From: Leeuwenhoekiella nanhaiensis
GTDB lineage: Bacteria > Bacteroidota > Bacteroidia > Flavobacteriales > Flavobacteriaceae
Length of the DNA: 64,000 nt
NCBI RefSeq assembly: GCF_002744755.1
Contig: NZ_KZ319296.1
Coordinates: 47,347-111,346, forward strand
Reading direction: 5' to 3'
In this document: positions 35,845 to 44,893 of the stretch, in pieces
Position numbering within the stretch: the first letter of the stretch is position 1
Layout of the letters: each line of letters opens with the position of its first letter
Notes under the pieces: generated by a model
Seen by the model: only the letters and a program-made list of their open reading frames with translations
The model's database searches: none
What the model was told of the DNA's origin: nothing
Position numbers and translations under genes: made by a program

Positions 35845-36771
35845 ATGAAATCATCTCCAATAAACAGACGCAACTCCCTTAAACTATTTACGCTGGCGGG
35901 CACAACCGTTTTAACGATGCCGCAATTTTTGTGGAGTTGTAAGCAGGAAGCACCGAAACCCTTTCTGCGTTTCGGTTTGTTGACCGATTCGCATTACGCA
36001 GAGCGTGAGCCGGCCGGAACTCGTTTTTACAGAGATTCAATCCCAAAAATGCAGGAAGCTATTGCCGAATTGAATACTCAAAATCTGGATTTCATCATTC
36101 ATCTGGGAGATTTTAAAGATCAGGACACCGAAGCAAATCCCGAAGATACTTTGCGGTATTTAAAAACAATTGAAAGTGAGTTTCAAGGTTTTGAGGGCGC
36201 AACCTATCACGCATTGGGCAATCACGATGTAGACAGTATTCGCAAGGAGGTTTTTCTCAGTCACATTAAAAATACCGGACAGGATTCGGCAAAAAACTAT
36301 TATTCTTTTGACGCCGGCGGCTTTCATATTATAGTGCTTGATGCCAATTATGATGCAGCCGGAACTGATCATTTTTTTGCAGAAGGCGCGGACTGGGAAG
36401 ATGCAAACATTCCGCCTCAGGAGTTGAATTGGTTAAAAGAAGATTTGGCTAAAATCAAAAAGCCTACCGTCGTTTTTTGTCATCATCCCTTATACGAGTT
36501 TTACAAAGAGGGATCTAAATTTCACGTAACCAATTACCAGGAAGTGCAAAAGCTGTTCACCGAAAACAGTTATGTGGTTGCCTGTTTTCACGGGCACGTG
36601 CATCAGGAAGATGTGAGCATACAAAATGGTATTACCTATATTACCCGTCTGGGAATGGTAGATTATGAGGGAGTTGAGAATAATGCCTTTAGTGTGGTAG
36701 AACTTACCGCCGACAAAATCGAGATAAGGGGTTATAAGCGTTCCGGAAGCAAAAATTTCTCCTGGAGCTAA
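35845..36771 (+). CDS. Exported calcineurin-like metallophosphoesterase
   Basis: The product has 308 residues. The N-terminus has an NRRNSLKLFTLAG segment, a Tat-like signal, followed by a hydrophobic stretch ending near WSCKQ. All metal-binding motifs of calcineurin-like phosphoesterases are present in order: LTDSHY near residue 46 (a D-x-H form), HLGDFKD near 92, ALGNHDVDS near 128, CHHPLYE near 212 and FHGHVHQED near 252. A dinuclear metal phosphoesterase in the periplasm is predicted; the substrate is unknown. Its stop overlaps the end of the convergent Lrp gene by 4 bp. Confidence 0.9.
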   Translation: MKSSPINRRNSLKLFTLAGTTVLTMPQFLWSCKQEAPKPFLRFGLLTDSHYAEREPAGTRFYRDSIPKMQEAIAELNTQNLDFIIHLGDFKDQDTEANPEDTLRYLKTIESEFQGFEGATYHALGNHDVDSIRKEVFLSHIKNTGQDSAKNYYSFDAGGFHIIVLDANYDAAGTDHFFAEGADWEDANIPPQELNWLKEDLAKIKKPTVVFCHHPLYEFYKEGSKFHVTNYQEVQKLFTENSYVVACFHGHVHQEDVSIQNGITYITRLGMVDYEGVENNAFSVVELTADKIEIRGYKRSGSKNFSWS

Positions 36772-37229
36772 ATATCAATCGCGGTCGTATTGTAAATTTC
36801 CTTCAGCACAAAATAACTTTCTAAAACACCAATATTCGCTATTCTCGAAAGTTTTGAGCGCACAAACTCGTGGTACATATCCAGACTTTCCAGGTGGATT
36901 TTCAGAAAGAAATCTACTTTCCCGGCCATGTGATAACATTCCTGCACTTCCACAAGTTCTTTAATTTGCTGCTCAAAGGTGTCAATAAAACCCTCGTTAT
37001 GATAGCGTAGCGATACCATACAGATCGCGGTGACCGGGCGGTTAAGCATTTTTTTATCGAGCAGGGCCACATAATTTTTGATATAGCCTTTTTTCTCCAG
37101 TCTTCTGATACGCTCATAAACCGGGGAGGCGGTAAGGTGCAGTTGATCTGCGATTTCTTTGGTGGTCTTTTTGGCATCTTCCTGTAAGATGCGCAAAATC
37201 TTTAAATCGGTTTCGTCAAGTACTTCCAT
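36768..37229 (-). CDS. Lrp/AsnC family transcriptional regulator
   Basis: The start was set to the ATG at 37227-37229 (MEVLDETDLKIL); the frame is open three codons upstream. The product of 153 residues has an N-terminal winged helix (EIADQLHLTASPVYERIRRLEKKGYIKNY, residues about 23-52) and a C-terminal RAM ligand-binding domain (VEVQECYHMAGKVDFFLKIHLESLDMY). It is transcribed away from the threonine dehydrogenase and kbl genes, so it probably controls that operon in response to an amino acid. Two direct repeats in the shared upstream region are candidate binding sites. Confidence 0.92.
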   Translation of the reverse strand: MEVLDETDLKILRILQEDAKKTTKEIADQLHLTASPVYERIRRLEKKGYIKNYVALLDKKMLNRPVTAICMVSLRYHNEGFIDTFEQQIKELVEVQECYHMAGKVDFFLKIHLESLDMYHEFVRSKLSRIANIGVLESYFVLKEIYNTTAIDI

Positions 37230-37299
37230 AAGCAGCAAAATTTACTGGGAGGCAGGTTATTAATCTACAGCTGAAAAATAAAAATCTTTTAAAAGGGAT

Positions 37300-37338
37300 A
37301 TTAGCAGTTAAAAATACTTAAATTATAGAGATTAGCAG
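37300..37338. promoter_or_regulatory. Direct repeat ATTAGCAG, candidate Lrp operator
   Basis: ATTAGCAG occurs at 37300-37307 and again at 37331-37338, 31 bp apart, close to three helical turns. Both lie between the divergent Lrp and threonine dehydrogenase genes, in an AT-rich stretch about 57-95 bp before the dehydrogenase start. Spacing on one DNA face suits an oligomeric Lrp protein. Confidence 0.4.
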
Positions 37339-37394
37339 GAATTTAACTTGAAAGACTGCTGTGTTTGCTAATTTTATATTGAAAATATAAGGTT

Positions 37395-38357
37395 ATGAAA
37401 GCACAAAAAATTCTTATCACCGGTGCGTTTGGTCAGTTGGGGACCGCACTTACTCAGGCATTAATTTACCATTATGGGTCGGAAGCAGTACTTGCAACCG
37501 ATATTCGTATAGACAATCAGTTTGATTGCGCTTGCGAAAAGCTGGACGCCACTAATTTTGAGGCGTTAGATAGCATGATCCGAAAGTATCAGGTAACTGA
37601 AGTGTACCATCTTGCCGCTATTTTGTCTGCCAAAGGCGAAGAAGAGCCGCTTAAAACCTGGGATTTGAATAATTCTACCTTCTTTAACGTGCTTGAGGCT
37701 GCCCGTTTAAATGGAATCAGAAAGATATTCTTTCCGAGTTCTATTGCGGTTTTTGGTCCTGATTCGCGTAGCGGAAGTACCTCAAATGACTTCCCGTTAA
37801 ATCCCACAACGGTATACGGCATAAGTAAAGTTGCCGGTGAGAATTGGGCGAGCTATTACAACAAGCGCTATGGGATGGATGTGCGTTGCCTGCGTTATCC
37901 GGGCTTAATCAGTCACGAGGCTATGCCTGGCGGAGGAACCACAGATTATGCGGTTGCTATTTTTCATAAAGCTGTAAATCACGAGAATTTTGAGTGCTAT
38001 CTAAAACCAGACACACAGTTGCCTATGCTTTATATGGAAGACGCTATTGCTGCAACCATCAGAATGATGGAAGCGCCAAGACGTTCAATCACCCGGGTAG
38101 GTTATAATATTCAGGGAATTAGTTTTTCACCTGAAATGATTGCGGAAGAAATTCAAAAGCATTACCCCAATTTTGAAGTGGATTATAAGCCTGATAACCG
38201 CCAGCAAATCGCTGAGAGCTGGCCTATAGCCCTTGACGATACTGCTGCACGAATGGACTGGGGTTGGGAGCCCGAATATGATCTGGAGCGTATGACTGAA
38301 GAAATGTTATACCGCCTTGAACACAAGAAAAGAACAAACGCGTTGATGCACGCTTAA
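37395..38357 (+). CDS. L-threonine 3-dehydrogenase, NAD-dependent epimerase type
   Basis: The product has 320 residues and belongs to the short-chain NAD-dependent epimerase/dehydratase superfamily. The Rossmann motif is [12 protein letters not shown] (residues 7-18), the catalytic serine region is [11 protein letters not shown] near 113, and the Tyr-x3-Lys pair is in [10 protein letters not shown] near 138. The segment [22 protein letters not shown] near 165 is typical of the UDP-galactose-4-epimerase-like L-threonine dehydrogenases. It oxidises threonine to 2-amino-3-oxobutyrate, which the kbl product 10 bp downstream then cleaves. The pair forms an operon with an Lrp regulator divergent from it. 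Confidence 0.93.
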   Translation: MKAQKILITGAFGQLGTALTQALIYHYGSEAVLATDIRIDNQFDCACEKLDATNFEALDSMIRKYQVTEVYHLAAILSAKGEEEPLKTWDLNNSTFFNVLEAARLNGIRKIFFPSSIAVFGPDSRSGSTSNDFPLNPTTVYGISKVAGENWASYYNKRYGMDVRCLRYPGLISHEAMPGGGTTDYAVAIFHKAVNHENFECYLKPDTQLPMLYMEDAIAATIRMMEAPRRSITRVGYNIQGISFSPEMIAEEIQKHYPNFEVDYKPDNRQQIAESWPIALDDTAARMDWGWEPEYDLERMTEEMLYRLEHKKRTNALMHA

Positions 38358-38367
38358 AAATTTAAAC

Positions 38368-39555
38368 ATGTTTACATCAGTAAGAAAACAAATACAGGAA
38401 GAATTAGAAGAAATAAAGGAAGCCGGTCTTTACAAAGAGGAGCGTATTATTACGACACCTCAAAGCGCTGCCATCAATACGAAGCAGGGGAGCGAGGTGC
38501 TTAATTTTTGTGCAAATAATTATCTGGGACTTTCTTCGCATCCTGATATCATTAAAGCCAGTATAGATACGATTAATACACACGGTTACGGTATGTCGTC
38601 GGTGCGTTTTATCTGCGGAACTCAGGACGTGCACAAAGAACTGGAGCGTAAAACCGCTGAATTTTTAGGGATGGAAGATTGCATCCTCTATGCTGCGGCA
38701 TTTGATGCCAATGGAGGTGTTTTTGAACCTATTTTAACTGCGGAAGATGCGGTAATTTCAGATGAATTGAATCACGCCAGTATCATTGACGGGATCAGAC
38801 TTTGCAAGGCACAACGTCATCGTTATAAGAACAACGATATGGAAGCTCTGGAGGAAGAACTCAAAAAAGCTTCAGGTGCCCGCAGACGTCTTATCGTTAC
38901 AGACGGAGTGTTCTCTATGGATGGCACAATCGCGCAACTTGACAAAATTTGTGATCTGGCAGATAAGTACGATGCTATGGTAATGGTAGATGATTGCCAC
39001 GCCACAGGATTTATTGGGGAGAATGGTAAAGGAACCCATGAATACAACAAGGTAATGGGCCGGGTTGATATCATTACAGGAACTTATGGAAAAGCCCTCG
39101 GTGGAGCCTCAGGTGGTTTTACGGCGGCTCGTAAAGAGATCGTAGCTATGTTGCGTCAAAAATCCAGACCTTATTTGTTCTCCAACACCCTTGCCCCGGC
39201 AATTGCAGGTGCGTCAATAAAAGCCATTGACATGATTAGTGCCTCCGGCGATTTGATTGCCAAAGTACAACACAATGCAAAACGATTCAGAACCGAAATG
39301 ACCGAGGCCGGTTTTGATATCATTCCCGGCGAGCATCCTATTGTTCCCATTATGCTTTATGATGCGAAGCTTGCGCAGGAATTTGCAGCTAAATTGCTTG
39401 ATGAGGGCATTTATGTCATTGCCTTCTTTTATCCTGTTGTGCCAAAAGGTAAAGCGCGTATTCGTGTACAGCTTTCTGCAGCACACGAGGATGAACACAT
39501 TACAAAAGCTGTTGCCGCGTTTACTAAAGTGGGAAAGGCGTTAGATGTGATATAA
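38368..39555 (+). CDS. kbl: Glycine C-acetyltransferase (2-amino-3-ketobutyrate CoA ligase)
   Basis: The product has 395 residues, the normal family length. It is a PLP enzyme of the alpha-oxoamine synthase family; the PLP lysine is in [15 protein letters not shown] near residue 243, the Asp/His pair in [13 protein letters not shown] near 207, and the glycine-rich [10 protein letters not shown] segment near 76. It cleaves 2-amino-3-oxobutyrate with CoA to glycine and acetyl-CoA. It follows the threonine dehydrogenase gene by 10 bp and ends at a strong terminator. Confidence 0.96.
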   Translation: MFTSVRKQIQEELEEIKEAGLYKEERIITTPQSAAINTKQGSEVLNFCANNYLGLSSHPDIIKASIDTINTHGYGMSSVRFICGTQDVHKELERKTAEFLGMEDCILYAAAFDANGGVFEPILTAEDAVISDELNHASIIDGIRLCKAQRHRYKNNDMEALEEELKKASGARRRLIVTDGVFSMDGTIAQLDKICDLADKYDAMVMVDDCHATGFIGENGKGTHEYNKVMGRVDIITGTYGKALGGASGGFTAARKEIVAMLRQKSRPYLFSNTLAPAIAGASIKAIDMISASGDLIAKVQHNAKRFRTEMTEAGFDIIPGEHPIVPIMLYDAKLAQEFAAKLLDEGIYVIAFFYPVVPKGKARIRVQLSAAHEDEHITKAVAAFTKVGKALDVI

Positions 39556-39582
39556 GCTCTTTAGAACCTATAGAATCAGAAA

Positions 39583-39606
39583 AACCCGGCTCATGCCGGG
39601 TTTTTT
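39583..39606 (+). terminator. Terminator of the threonine-degradation operon
   Basis: AACCCGGC and GCCGGGTT form an 8-bp GC-rich stem with a TCAT loop, followed by a T-run. It is 27 nt after the kbl stop codon. Confidence 0.9.
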
Positions 39607-39807
39607 ATTGAATACCATTTTAATCATTGTTTTCGGTTATACACTTTGGCTTTCGAATTCATTTATTCGTCGAGTTTTTTATAAGTTTAAAGTAACATTG
39701 TAGGTGTATTACTGTATGAAATGCGCTAATTTTATTTTTTAAGTGTTGTTTTTTCGGTTAAAAGCAATTATTTTAGATGATACAAGCCAACTTAATCCCC
39801 CTCACTT

Positions 39808-40917
39808 ATGCTTGAATCATTACGTTTACGAGAGCTTTTTGATTACAAGATTCTCGATACTCCACCTGAAAAAGAACTTGATGATTTTGTGTATTTGGCT
39901 TCGGTCATCTGCGAAAAACCGGTAGGTTTAATAAGTCTGGTAGATAAAGATCGAAACTGGTTTAAAGCCCGGTACGGTACAGATTTGGAACAAACAGATC
40001 GTTTAGGGTCCTTTTGTCATCATACTTTTGGGAATCATGATGAAGTAATGGTAATCCGGGACGCCGCCTGTGATGAACGCTTTAAATGCAGTCCGCTGGT
40101 GGTTGAAGATCCCAACATTCGCTTTTATGCAGGTGCACCCTTACTGTCTGAAAACGGTTATGTTCTTGGTGCTTTATGCGTGATTGATACGGTGCCCGGT
40201 GATTTGGCGCCCGAAAAAGTAAAAGCGCTGAAGTTACTTGCCGATAAGGCCATGGATTATCTAAATACGCGAAAAATTATCCTGAATCAAAAGCGCACCA
40301 TAGAAGAAAGTGCTCAGTCTCTTAAAGATTTAACCGATGAAGCTCCGGGTGTATTGCTTAAATTTCAACTGGATCGAAAAGACTTGCAGGTGAATTTTGT
40401 AAGTAAAGGTGTCAGGCAATTAGGTCGCGGTATTACGCCCAAAAAATTACTTAAAAACCCCATTTCATTTCTAGATAACATCTACGGTGCAGACAGGAAG
40501 ACGGTACGGCGTACGCTCCTGAAAGCTGCAATAAATCAGAAGCCTTTTGTTTTTGAATTCAGGGTAGAAGACCCCGAAAAGGGTTTGCAGTGGTATTTTG
40601 GAAAAGCCAGCCGCCAGAAAGATCGACACGGGCAGAAGGTTTGGTACGGTACCATTCAAAACATCACGCAGCAATTGGAGTATAAAAAGGCGATGGAGCA
40701 AATAAGTTTTGATATCTCTCATATCCTGAGAAGTCCCGTTACGAATTTGCTGGGTCTTTCAAACGTCATCGGGATGGAGCGGGAGAATTTAACCGAAGAA
40801 AAGCTGAGAGAATATAGCGATTACATTCAGACGGTGTCTAAAGAGCTCGATCTGTTTACCCGAAACCTGAATACGATTTACGAACAAAAGAAAAATCAGT
40901 TATTTAAAATGAACTGA
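39808..40917 (+). CDS. GAF-PAS sensor protein with histidine-kinase phosphotransfer helix but no ATPase domain
   Basis: The product has 369 residues. Residues about 1-160 are a GAF domain (LDDFVYLASVICEKPVGLISLVDKD, then FYAGAPLLSENGYVLGALCVID). Residues about 170-300 form a PAS-like domain ending in WYGTIQNITQQLEYK. The last 70 residues look like a HisKA dimerisation helix pair with an H-box FDISHILRSPVTNLLGL, but the protein stops right after the second helix and no HATPase follows before the terminator. It could act as a phosphotransfer partner or a dimeric sensor that needs another kinase. No TM helix is present, so it is cytosolic. Confidence 0.82.
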   Translation: MLESLRLRELFDYKILDTPPEKELDDFVYLASVICEKPVGLISLVDKDRNWFKARYGTDLEQTDRLGSFCHHTFGNHDEVMVIRDAACDERFKCSPLVVEDPNIRFYAGAPLLSENGYVLGALCVIDTVPGDLAPEKVKALKLLADKAMDYLNTRKIILNQKRTIEESAQSLKDLTDEAPGVLLKFQLDRKDLQVNFVSKGVRQLGRGITPKKLLKNPISFLDNIYGADRKTVRRTLLKAAINQKPFVFEFRVEDPEKGLQWYFGKASRQKDRHGQKVWYGTIQNITQQLEYKKAMEQISFDISHILRSPVTNLLGLSNVIGMERENLTEEKLREYSDYIQTVSKELDLFTRNLNTIYEQKKNQLFKMN

Positions 40918-40941
40918 TGCCTGTTTTTAAAGCTAAAGCTA

Positions 40942-40977
40942 AATATACCCGCTTTTTAAAGGCGGGTATATTTTTTT
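40942..40977. terminator. Bidirectional terminator between the GAF protein and LacI genes
   Basis: AATATACCCGC and GCGGGTATATT form an 11-bp stem with a 9-nt loop, followed by T-runs on the plus strand. The stem includes the last codons and stop of the LacI-family gene on the minus strand. Confidence 0.8.
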
Positions 40978-41993
40978 AAGGAAGATTCTCTGATTATGAG
41001 TTCGCCATCCAGGCTCACCTCCTGATGCTTTGAAGCCTCGCCCTTCTGTTTGATGCGGTCAAACATAATGCGCATAAGTTCCCTTCCCATCAACTCGATT
41101 GGCTGCGCGTAGGCAGAAATCGTAGGAGCATACATTTCAAAGAAATAACTGTCGTCAAAACTGATGATGCCCAGATTGCTTACCAGATTCGAATCGATTT
41201 GATGTAAGGTCTTTAATCCACTTTGAGATAGGTAGTTTGTTGCAAAAAACACCGAGTCAAGCTCCGGATGAGCAGCAATAAAATCTTTTATTTTTTTTCG
41301 GGATTCTGCAACGCGGTCTGTATCGTAAGGAAGGGTTAAAATGTATTCTTCAAGGCCTTCTTCTTTTACAGTCTGCCTGTAACCTTTAAGGCGATCGTGC
41401 ATTTGATTCTGATCAAGGTCAATAGTTATGAAGGCTATTTTTTTAAACCCCTGATCAATGAGATGTTGAGTGGTTTGTCGTGCTCCCTCATAGTTGTTAA
41501 GTAAGACCGAATCGATATCGAGTCCTTCAATTTTTCGGTCAAACAACACCACCGGGAGACCATTATTTTTAAGATTTTCAACTTCTTCCTTAATTCCGGG
41601 AGGAGGAACAATGATAAAACCGTCTACCTGACGCTCCTTAAAGATTTCGATATGCTCCCGGGTGCGCTTGGCATCATTCTCTGTGCTGCAAAATAAAACC
41701 CGATAATCGTGCTTATAGGAAATGTCTTCAATAACACGGCCCACCTTAGAAAAGAAGTGGTTGCTCACGTCTTCAACCATAAACACGATGATATGACTGT
41801 TGCCGGTACGCAGACTGCGGGCGATAAGATTGGGCTTATAATCTATTTCTTTAAGGTAGTTTTCAACCCGCTCAATAAGTTGTTTTGAAATCTTTTTCTC
41901 TTCTCCCTTACCATTAAGAACGAAGGAAACCGTCGTAGTCGACACATTCAAAACTTCGGCAATATCCCGCAACGAAGGTCGCTTTTTTTTCAT
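40956..41993 (-). CDS. LacI family transcriptional regulator
   Basis: The product has 345 residues, normal for the family. The N-terminal HTH is clear: SLRDIAEVLNVSTTTVSFVLNGKG (residues about 6-30), followed by the hinge helix region YLKEIDYKPNLIARSLRTGN. The periplasmic-binding-protein-like domain follows, with VDGFIIVPPPGI near 138, NNYEGARQTTQHLIDQGF near 183 and GIISFDDSYFFEMYAPTISAYAQP near 275. It should bind an operator as a dimer and respond to a sugar. No sugar-uptake genes adjoin it, so its target is unknown. Its 3' end overlaps a bidirectional terminator. Confidence 0.93.
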   Translation of the reverse strand: MKKKRPSLRDIAEVLNVSTTTVSFVLNGKGEEKKISKQLIERVENYLKEIDYKPNLIARSLRTGNSHIIVFMVEDVSNHFFSKVGRVIEDISYKHDYRVLFCSTENDAKRTREHIEIFKERQVDGFIIVPPPGIKEEVENLKNNGLPVVLFDRKIEGLDIDSVLLNNYEGARQTTQHLIDQGFKKIAFITIDLDQNQMHDRLKGYRQTVKEEGLEEYILTLPYDTDRVAESRKKIKDFIAAHPELDSVFFATNYLSQSGLKTLHQIDSNLVSNLGIISFDDSYFFEMYAPTISAYAQPIELMGRELMRIMFDRIKQKGEASKHQEVSLDGELIIRESSLKKYTRL

Positions 41994-42154
41994 AGGTGCT
42001 TACATAAACGATTTAGGAGCTTTAAATGTACCTAAAAATTGCCAGTTAAAGAGAAAGCACCGGGATTTATCGATCAAAGAATAATTTGGTCAATAAACCT
42101 TTCTTCCGTTTTCAGGATACGGGTTTGAAAACTGAAGATTAATAGTTTTTAGAT

Positions 42155-42589
42155 CTAATTTTTACAATTACCTAAAATCAATCTAAAATCGTCATTGAAT
42201 TTTAGATTTTCGGTATTTGTGAAGGATGTCATTTTACCGGTAGACTGGGTCTCGCCGTGACCTTCAAGAAGCATGGAGTCTTCCACTTTAAAAGCAATCT
42301 CACGGCTTGATTCTGTTCCCTCAGAAACAAAGGTGTAGGTTCCTAATATTAATCCGTTTTTATAGCTTCCGTTAAAGCTTCCGGAGTTACGGTCTTTTTC
42401 GGCCCAATCGTAAATGAGTGTTCCCTGAACAAGCGGGTCAACCCGGGTAATCTGAAAGGTGATTTGTGTTCCCTTTTCGGCGTAGCCGTAACAGCCGGCT
42501 TTAACCGGGAATGATTCTGTATCTGTTTTTTTGGACTGGTCACAGCCTAAGAGAATAAACACAGCGATAAAGGAAACCAAAAATTTCAT
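42155..42589 (-). CDS. Hypothetical lipoprotein
   Basis: The product has 144 residues. It starts with a lipoprotein signal ending in FILLGC (cysteine at residue 16), followed by a charged DQSKKTDTE linker. The rest appears beta-rich, with the segments GCYGYAEKGTQITFQITRV near 33 and GSFNGSYKNGLILGTYTFVSEG near 72, resembling small lipocalin-like or barrel-like folds. I do not recognise a named family. It is flanked by a LacI gene and a divergent LLM oxidoreductase gene, and its role is unknown. Confidence 0.8.
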   Translation of the reverse strand: MKFLVSFIAVFILLGCDQSKKTDTESFPVKAGCYGYAEKGTQITFQITRVDPLVQGTLIYDWAEKDRNSGSFNGSYKNGLILGTYTFVSEGTESSREIAFKVEDSMLLEGHGETQSTGKMTSFTNTENLKFNDDFRLILGNCKN

Positions 42590-42714
42590 AGGTAATAATT
42601 GTAAAACAAAGGTAGACAGGCATGTATTCTCAGCCTAGGCCTTTAACGCTTTATATAGATTTGTGTTAACATATGGAAATGTAAGGTGATTGTATTTTTA
42701 CGGACTAGTTTTAT

Positions 42715-43740
42715 ATGCAACATTCCAATTTAAAGAATACGCCTTTTTCAGTTTTAGATTTAGTGCCTGTCGTTGAAGGGAGTACCCGTAGAGCGGCAAT
42801 TGCCCGCAGTCTTGATCTCGCGCAACATGCAGAACGTTTGGGCTACAAACGCTTTTGGATTTCTGAACATCACAATATGGAAAGCCTTGCCAGCGCTTCG
42901 CCGGTATTGCTCATTTCGCATATTGCCGAGCATACGAGCAAAATACGGGTAGGCTCCGGTGGGGTAATGCTTCCCAATCACGCGCCATTGATCGTTGCAG
43001 AACAATTTGGAACTCTGGAAACGCTCTTTCCCAAACGAATTGACCTGGGGCTGGGTCGTGCGCCGGGTACAGATCAACGAACGGCAATGGCCTTAAGACG
43101 GTATCAGCAGGAAACCGTTCAGGATTTTCCAAATAACATAGAGGAGCTGCAGCTCTATCTTTCAGAAGAAAATAGTACCGGCGCGGTACGTGCTATTCCC
43201 GGTGAGGGTCTTGAAATTCCGTTGTATTTATTAGGTTCGAGTACTTTTAGTGCGCAATTGGCGGGTAAAAAAGGCTTGCCTTATGCTTTTGCCAGCCATT
43301 TTGCACCTACGCATCTGCACGACGCCCTGCACCTGTATCATCAGCATTTTCAGCCTTCCGAACAGCTTGAAAAACCCTATACGATGGCTTGTGTCAATGT
43401 AATCGTTGCTGATACTGATGCTGAAGCCCAACGACTTGCAACCAGCGCCAAACGCTTTATGCTGGGTGTAATCCACAATACGCGCAAACCGCTTGCGCCA
43501 CCGGTTGACAGTATGGAAGGGGAGTGGCTGCCTCACGAACAGGCACAAATAGAGCATATGATGCGCTACAGTTTTATAGGTTCGCCGCATACAGTCGCTG
43601 CCGGGTTGGAGCAGTTTAAAGAACAGACGCAGGTTGATGAGATTATCGCGATCTCCCACATCTACGAGCATGAGGCGCGATTGAAATCCTATGAATATCT
43701 GAGCACGCTTTTTAAGGCTGAAGTTTCTTCCGCAGTTTAG
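42715..43740 (+). CDS. LLM class flavin-dependent oxidoreductase
   Basis: The product has 341 residues, a luciferase-like monooxygenase TIM barrel. The N-terminal strand [14 protein letters not shown] is followed by the typical [24 protein letters not shown] segment near residue 38, [28 protein letters not shown] near 65, and [12 protein letters not shown] near 112. The residues [10 protein letters not shown] are a conserved part of the flavin site in this subgroup. Substrate is unknown; related enzymes often carry out FMN-dependent oxidations. It is convergent with the VOC gene, overlapping by 4 bp. Confidence 0.93.
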   Translation: MQHSNLKNTPFSVLDLVPVVEGSTRRAAIARSLDLAQHAERLGYKRFWISEHHNMESLASASPVLLISHIAEHTSKIRVGSGGVMLPNHAPLIVAEQFGTLETLFPKRIDLGLGRAPGTDQRTAMALRRYQQETVQDFPNNIEELQLYLSEENSTGAVRAIPGEGLEIPLYLLGSSTFSAQLAGKKGLPYAFASHFAPTHLHDALHLYHQHFQPSEQLEKPYTMACVNVIVADTDAEAQRLATSAKRFMLGVIHNTRKPLAPPVDSMEGEWLPHEQAQIEHMMRYSFIGSPHTVAAGLEQFKEQTQVDEIIAISHIYEHEARLKSYEYLSTLFKAEVSSAV

Positions 43741-44120
43741 CTTTCGTAAAGTTCAAGCGGAAGACCATCTGGATCAGCTAAAAAGGTAAAACGTTTGCCG
43801 GTAAGATCGTCTGTGCGTATGGCTTCGGTGGTGACGCCTTTTTCATTTAAATGCGCAATCATGGCTTCCAGATCACTCACGGCAAAAGCCAGATGTCTCA
43901 GTCCGCAGGCTTCAGGTCGAGACTGGCGGGCAGGCGGATTGGGGAATGAGAACAATTCGATTAGATAGGTTCCGTTAAGCGCGAGATCTAATTTGTGGGA
44001 GTTCCGCGCTTCGCGAAAGGTTTCCGCCAGAATGGTTAGCCCAAGAACTTCGGTATAAAAAGCTTTAGAAACTTCATAATCAGAGCAAATAATGGCGATG
44101 TGATGCAGGCTTTTGAGCAT
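43737..44120 (-). CDS. VOC-family protein, glyoxalase I-like (YaeR type)
   Basis: The start was set to the ATG at 44118-44120 ([22 protein letters not shown]); an open frame upstream overlaps the DUF6122 gene and lacks family character. The product has 127 residues and shows the paired beta-alpha-beta-beta-beta units: [24 protein letters not shown], then [18 protein letters not shown], and the C-terminal [14 protein letters not shown]. Candidate metal ligands are the His near residue 5, the Glu near 55 (LIELFSFP), the His in LRHLAF and the final Glu. It is the last gene of a YbaB-DUF6122-VOC operon. Confidence 0.9.
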   Translation of the reverse strand: MLKSLHHIAIICSDYEVSKAFYTEVLGLTILAETFREARNSHKLDLALNGTYLIELFSFPNPPARQSRPEACGLRHLAFAVSDLEAMIAHLNEKGVTTEAIRTDDLTGKRFTFLADPDGLPLELYES

Positions 44121-44137
44121 AAAAATGTGTTTTAAAA

Positions 44138-44443
44138 TCACCAAAGGCAATCGATATAATCCGTAAACATATGAAAGAGGAGGCCTACCGCAACTATCCG
44201 TGCCTGAGGGATAAAAAACATGGCGCAATAGGCTCCAATTGCCCAATAGGAATGCAGCGGATGAAAGCCAATGCTGCAGCGGTTGGGATCAAAAATGGGA
44301 TCGGCCAGCAAATGATCGAGGTCAACAAGCATGGTCAGAACCATAATGAGCCACGCCTTTTTCCAGTTTTTGCGAAAAAATACCCAGGCGATTAACCCGG
44401 GCATTAAAAAGTGTAGGCTGTAATGGACAAGCGTTTGAAGCAC
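44138..44443 (-). CDS. DUF6122 family membrane protein
   Basis: The product has 101 residues and three to four membrane helices. The conserved features are the N-terminal HYSLHFLMPGLIAWVFF, the acidic/His motif MLVDLDHLLADPIFDPNRCSIGFHPLHSYW near residue 40, and the C-terminal LLFHMFTDYIDCLW. The D.DHLLADPIFDP...HPLHS pattern recalls metal-dependent membrane hydrolases of the YdjM/LexA-binding kind, but function is not established. It lies 1 bp after the YbaB gene and 17 bp before the VOC gene in the same operon. Confidence 0.85.
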   Translation of the reverse strand: MLQTLVHYSLHFLMPGLIAWVFFRKNWKKAWLIMVLTMLVDLDHLLADPIFDPNRCSIGFHPLHSYWAIGAYCAMFFIPQARIVAVGLLFHMFTDYIDCLW

Positions 44444-44444
44444 G

Positions 44445-44768
44445 TTATTTAAACATATCCAGCCCCGGAATATCCGGCATACCTTCCTTGGCTACTGCCG
44501 CAAGTTCCTGATCGTAGCTTGCTTTTGCGCGGCTTAGTGCTTTGTTTAAGGTAAGAATAAGATAGTCTTCCAGTTGCTCTTTGTCTTCCAGAAGTTCATC
44601 TTTGATGTTTATTTTTTTGACTGCACCGGCAACGCTTACGCTAACTTCAAGCAAACCATCGCTGCTTTTTTCATCAATATAAACCGTTTCCAGTCGTTTT
44701 TTGGTGTCTTCGGCCTTTTGCTGGGCTTCTTTGATTTTGCCCATCATACCCATCATATCTCCAAACAT
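44445..44768 (-). CDS. YbaB/EbfC family nucleoid-associated protein
   Basis: The product has 107 residues, the normal size. Family features: the N-terminal helix [19 protein letters not shown], the central strand region [31 protein letters not shown] with the conserved glycine, and the C-terminal helix [17 protein letters not shown]. YbaB/EbfC proteins bind DNA as dimers and affect gene expression; many are encoded next to dnaX or recR, which are not present here. It is the first gene of a three-gene operon and diverges from the oligopeptidase gene. Confidence 0.93.
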   Translation of the reverse strand: MFGDMMGMMGKIKEAQQKAEDTKKRLETVYIDEKSSDGLLEVSVSVAGAVKKINIKDELLEDKEQLEDYLILTLNKALSRAKASYDQELAAVAKEGMPDIPGLDMFK

Positions 44769-44854
44769 AATTGTGATTTTAAAATTGAATTACAAAAGTA
44801 CAATTTGAGCGGGCATCTGCTTTCAATTTTAGTAAAGTTTAATAAGATAACCCG

Positions 44855-44862
44855 TATTTTTG
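44855..44862 (+). promoter_or_regulatory. Candidate -7 promoter box of the oligopeptidase B gene
   Basis: TATTTTTG matches TAnnTTTG of Bacteroidota sigma factors and lies 32 bp before the TTG start codon. The upstream box is not convincing. Confidence 0.35.
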
Positions 44863-44893
44863 CAGCCTTAAATGATTTGATCAACACCCTATT

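Noticed and set aside
43737..44246. Longer form of the VOC protein starting at 44246
   Set aside because: The extra 42 residues overlap the DUF6122 gene and do not resemble the family; the ATG at 44118-44120 gives the standard N-terminus.
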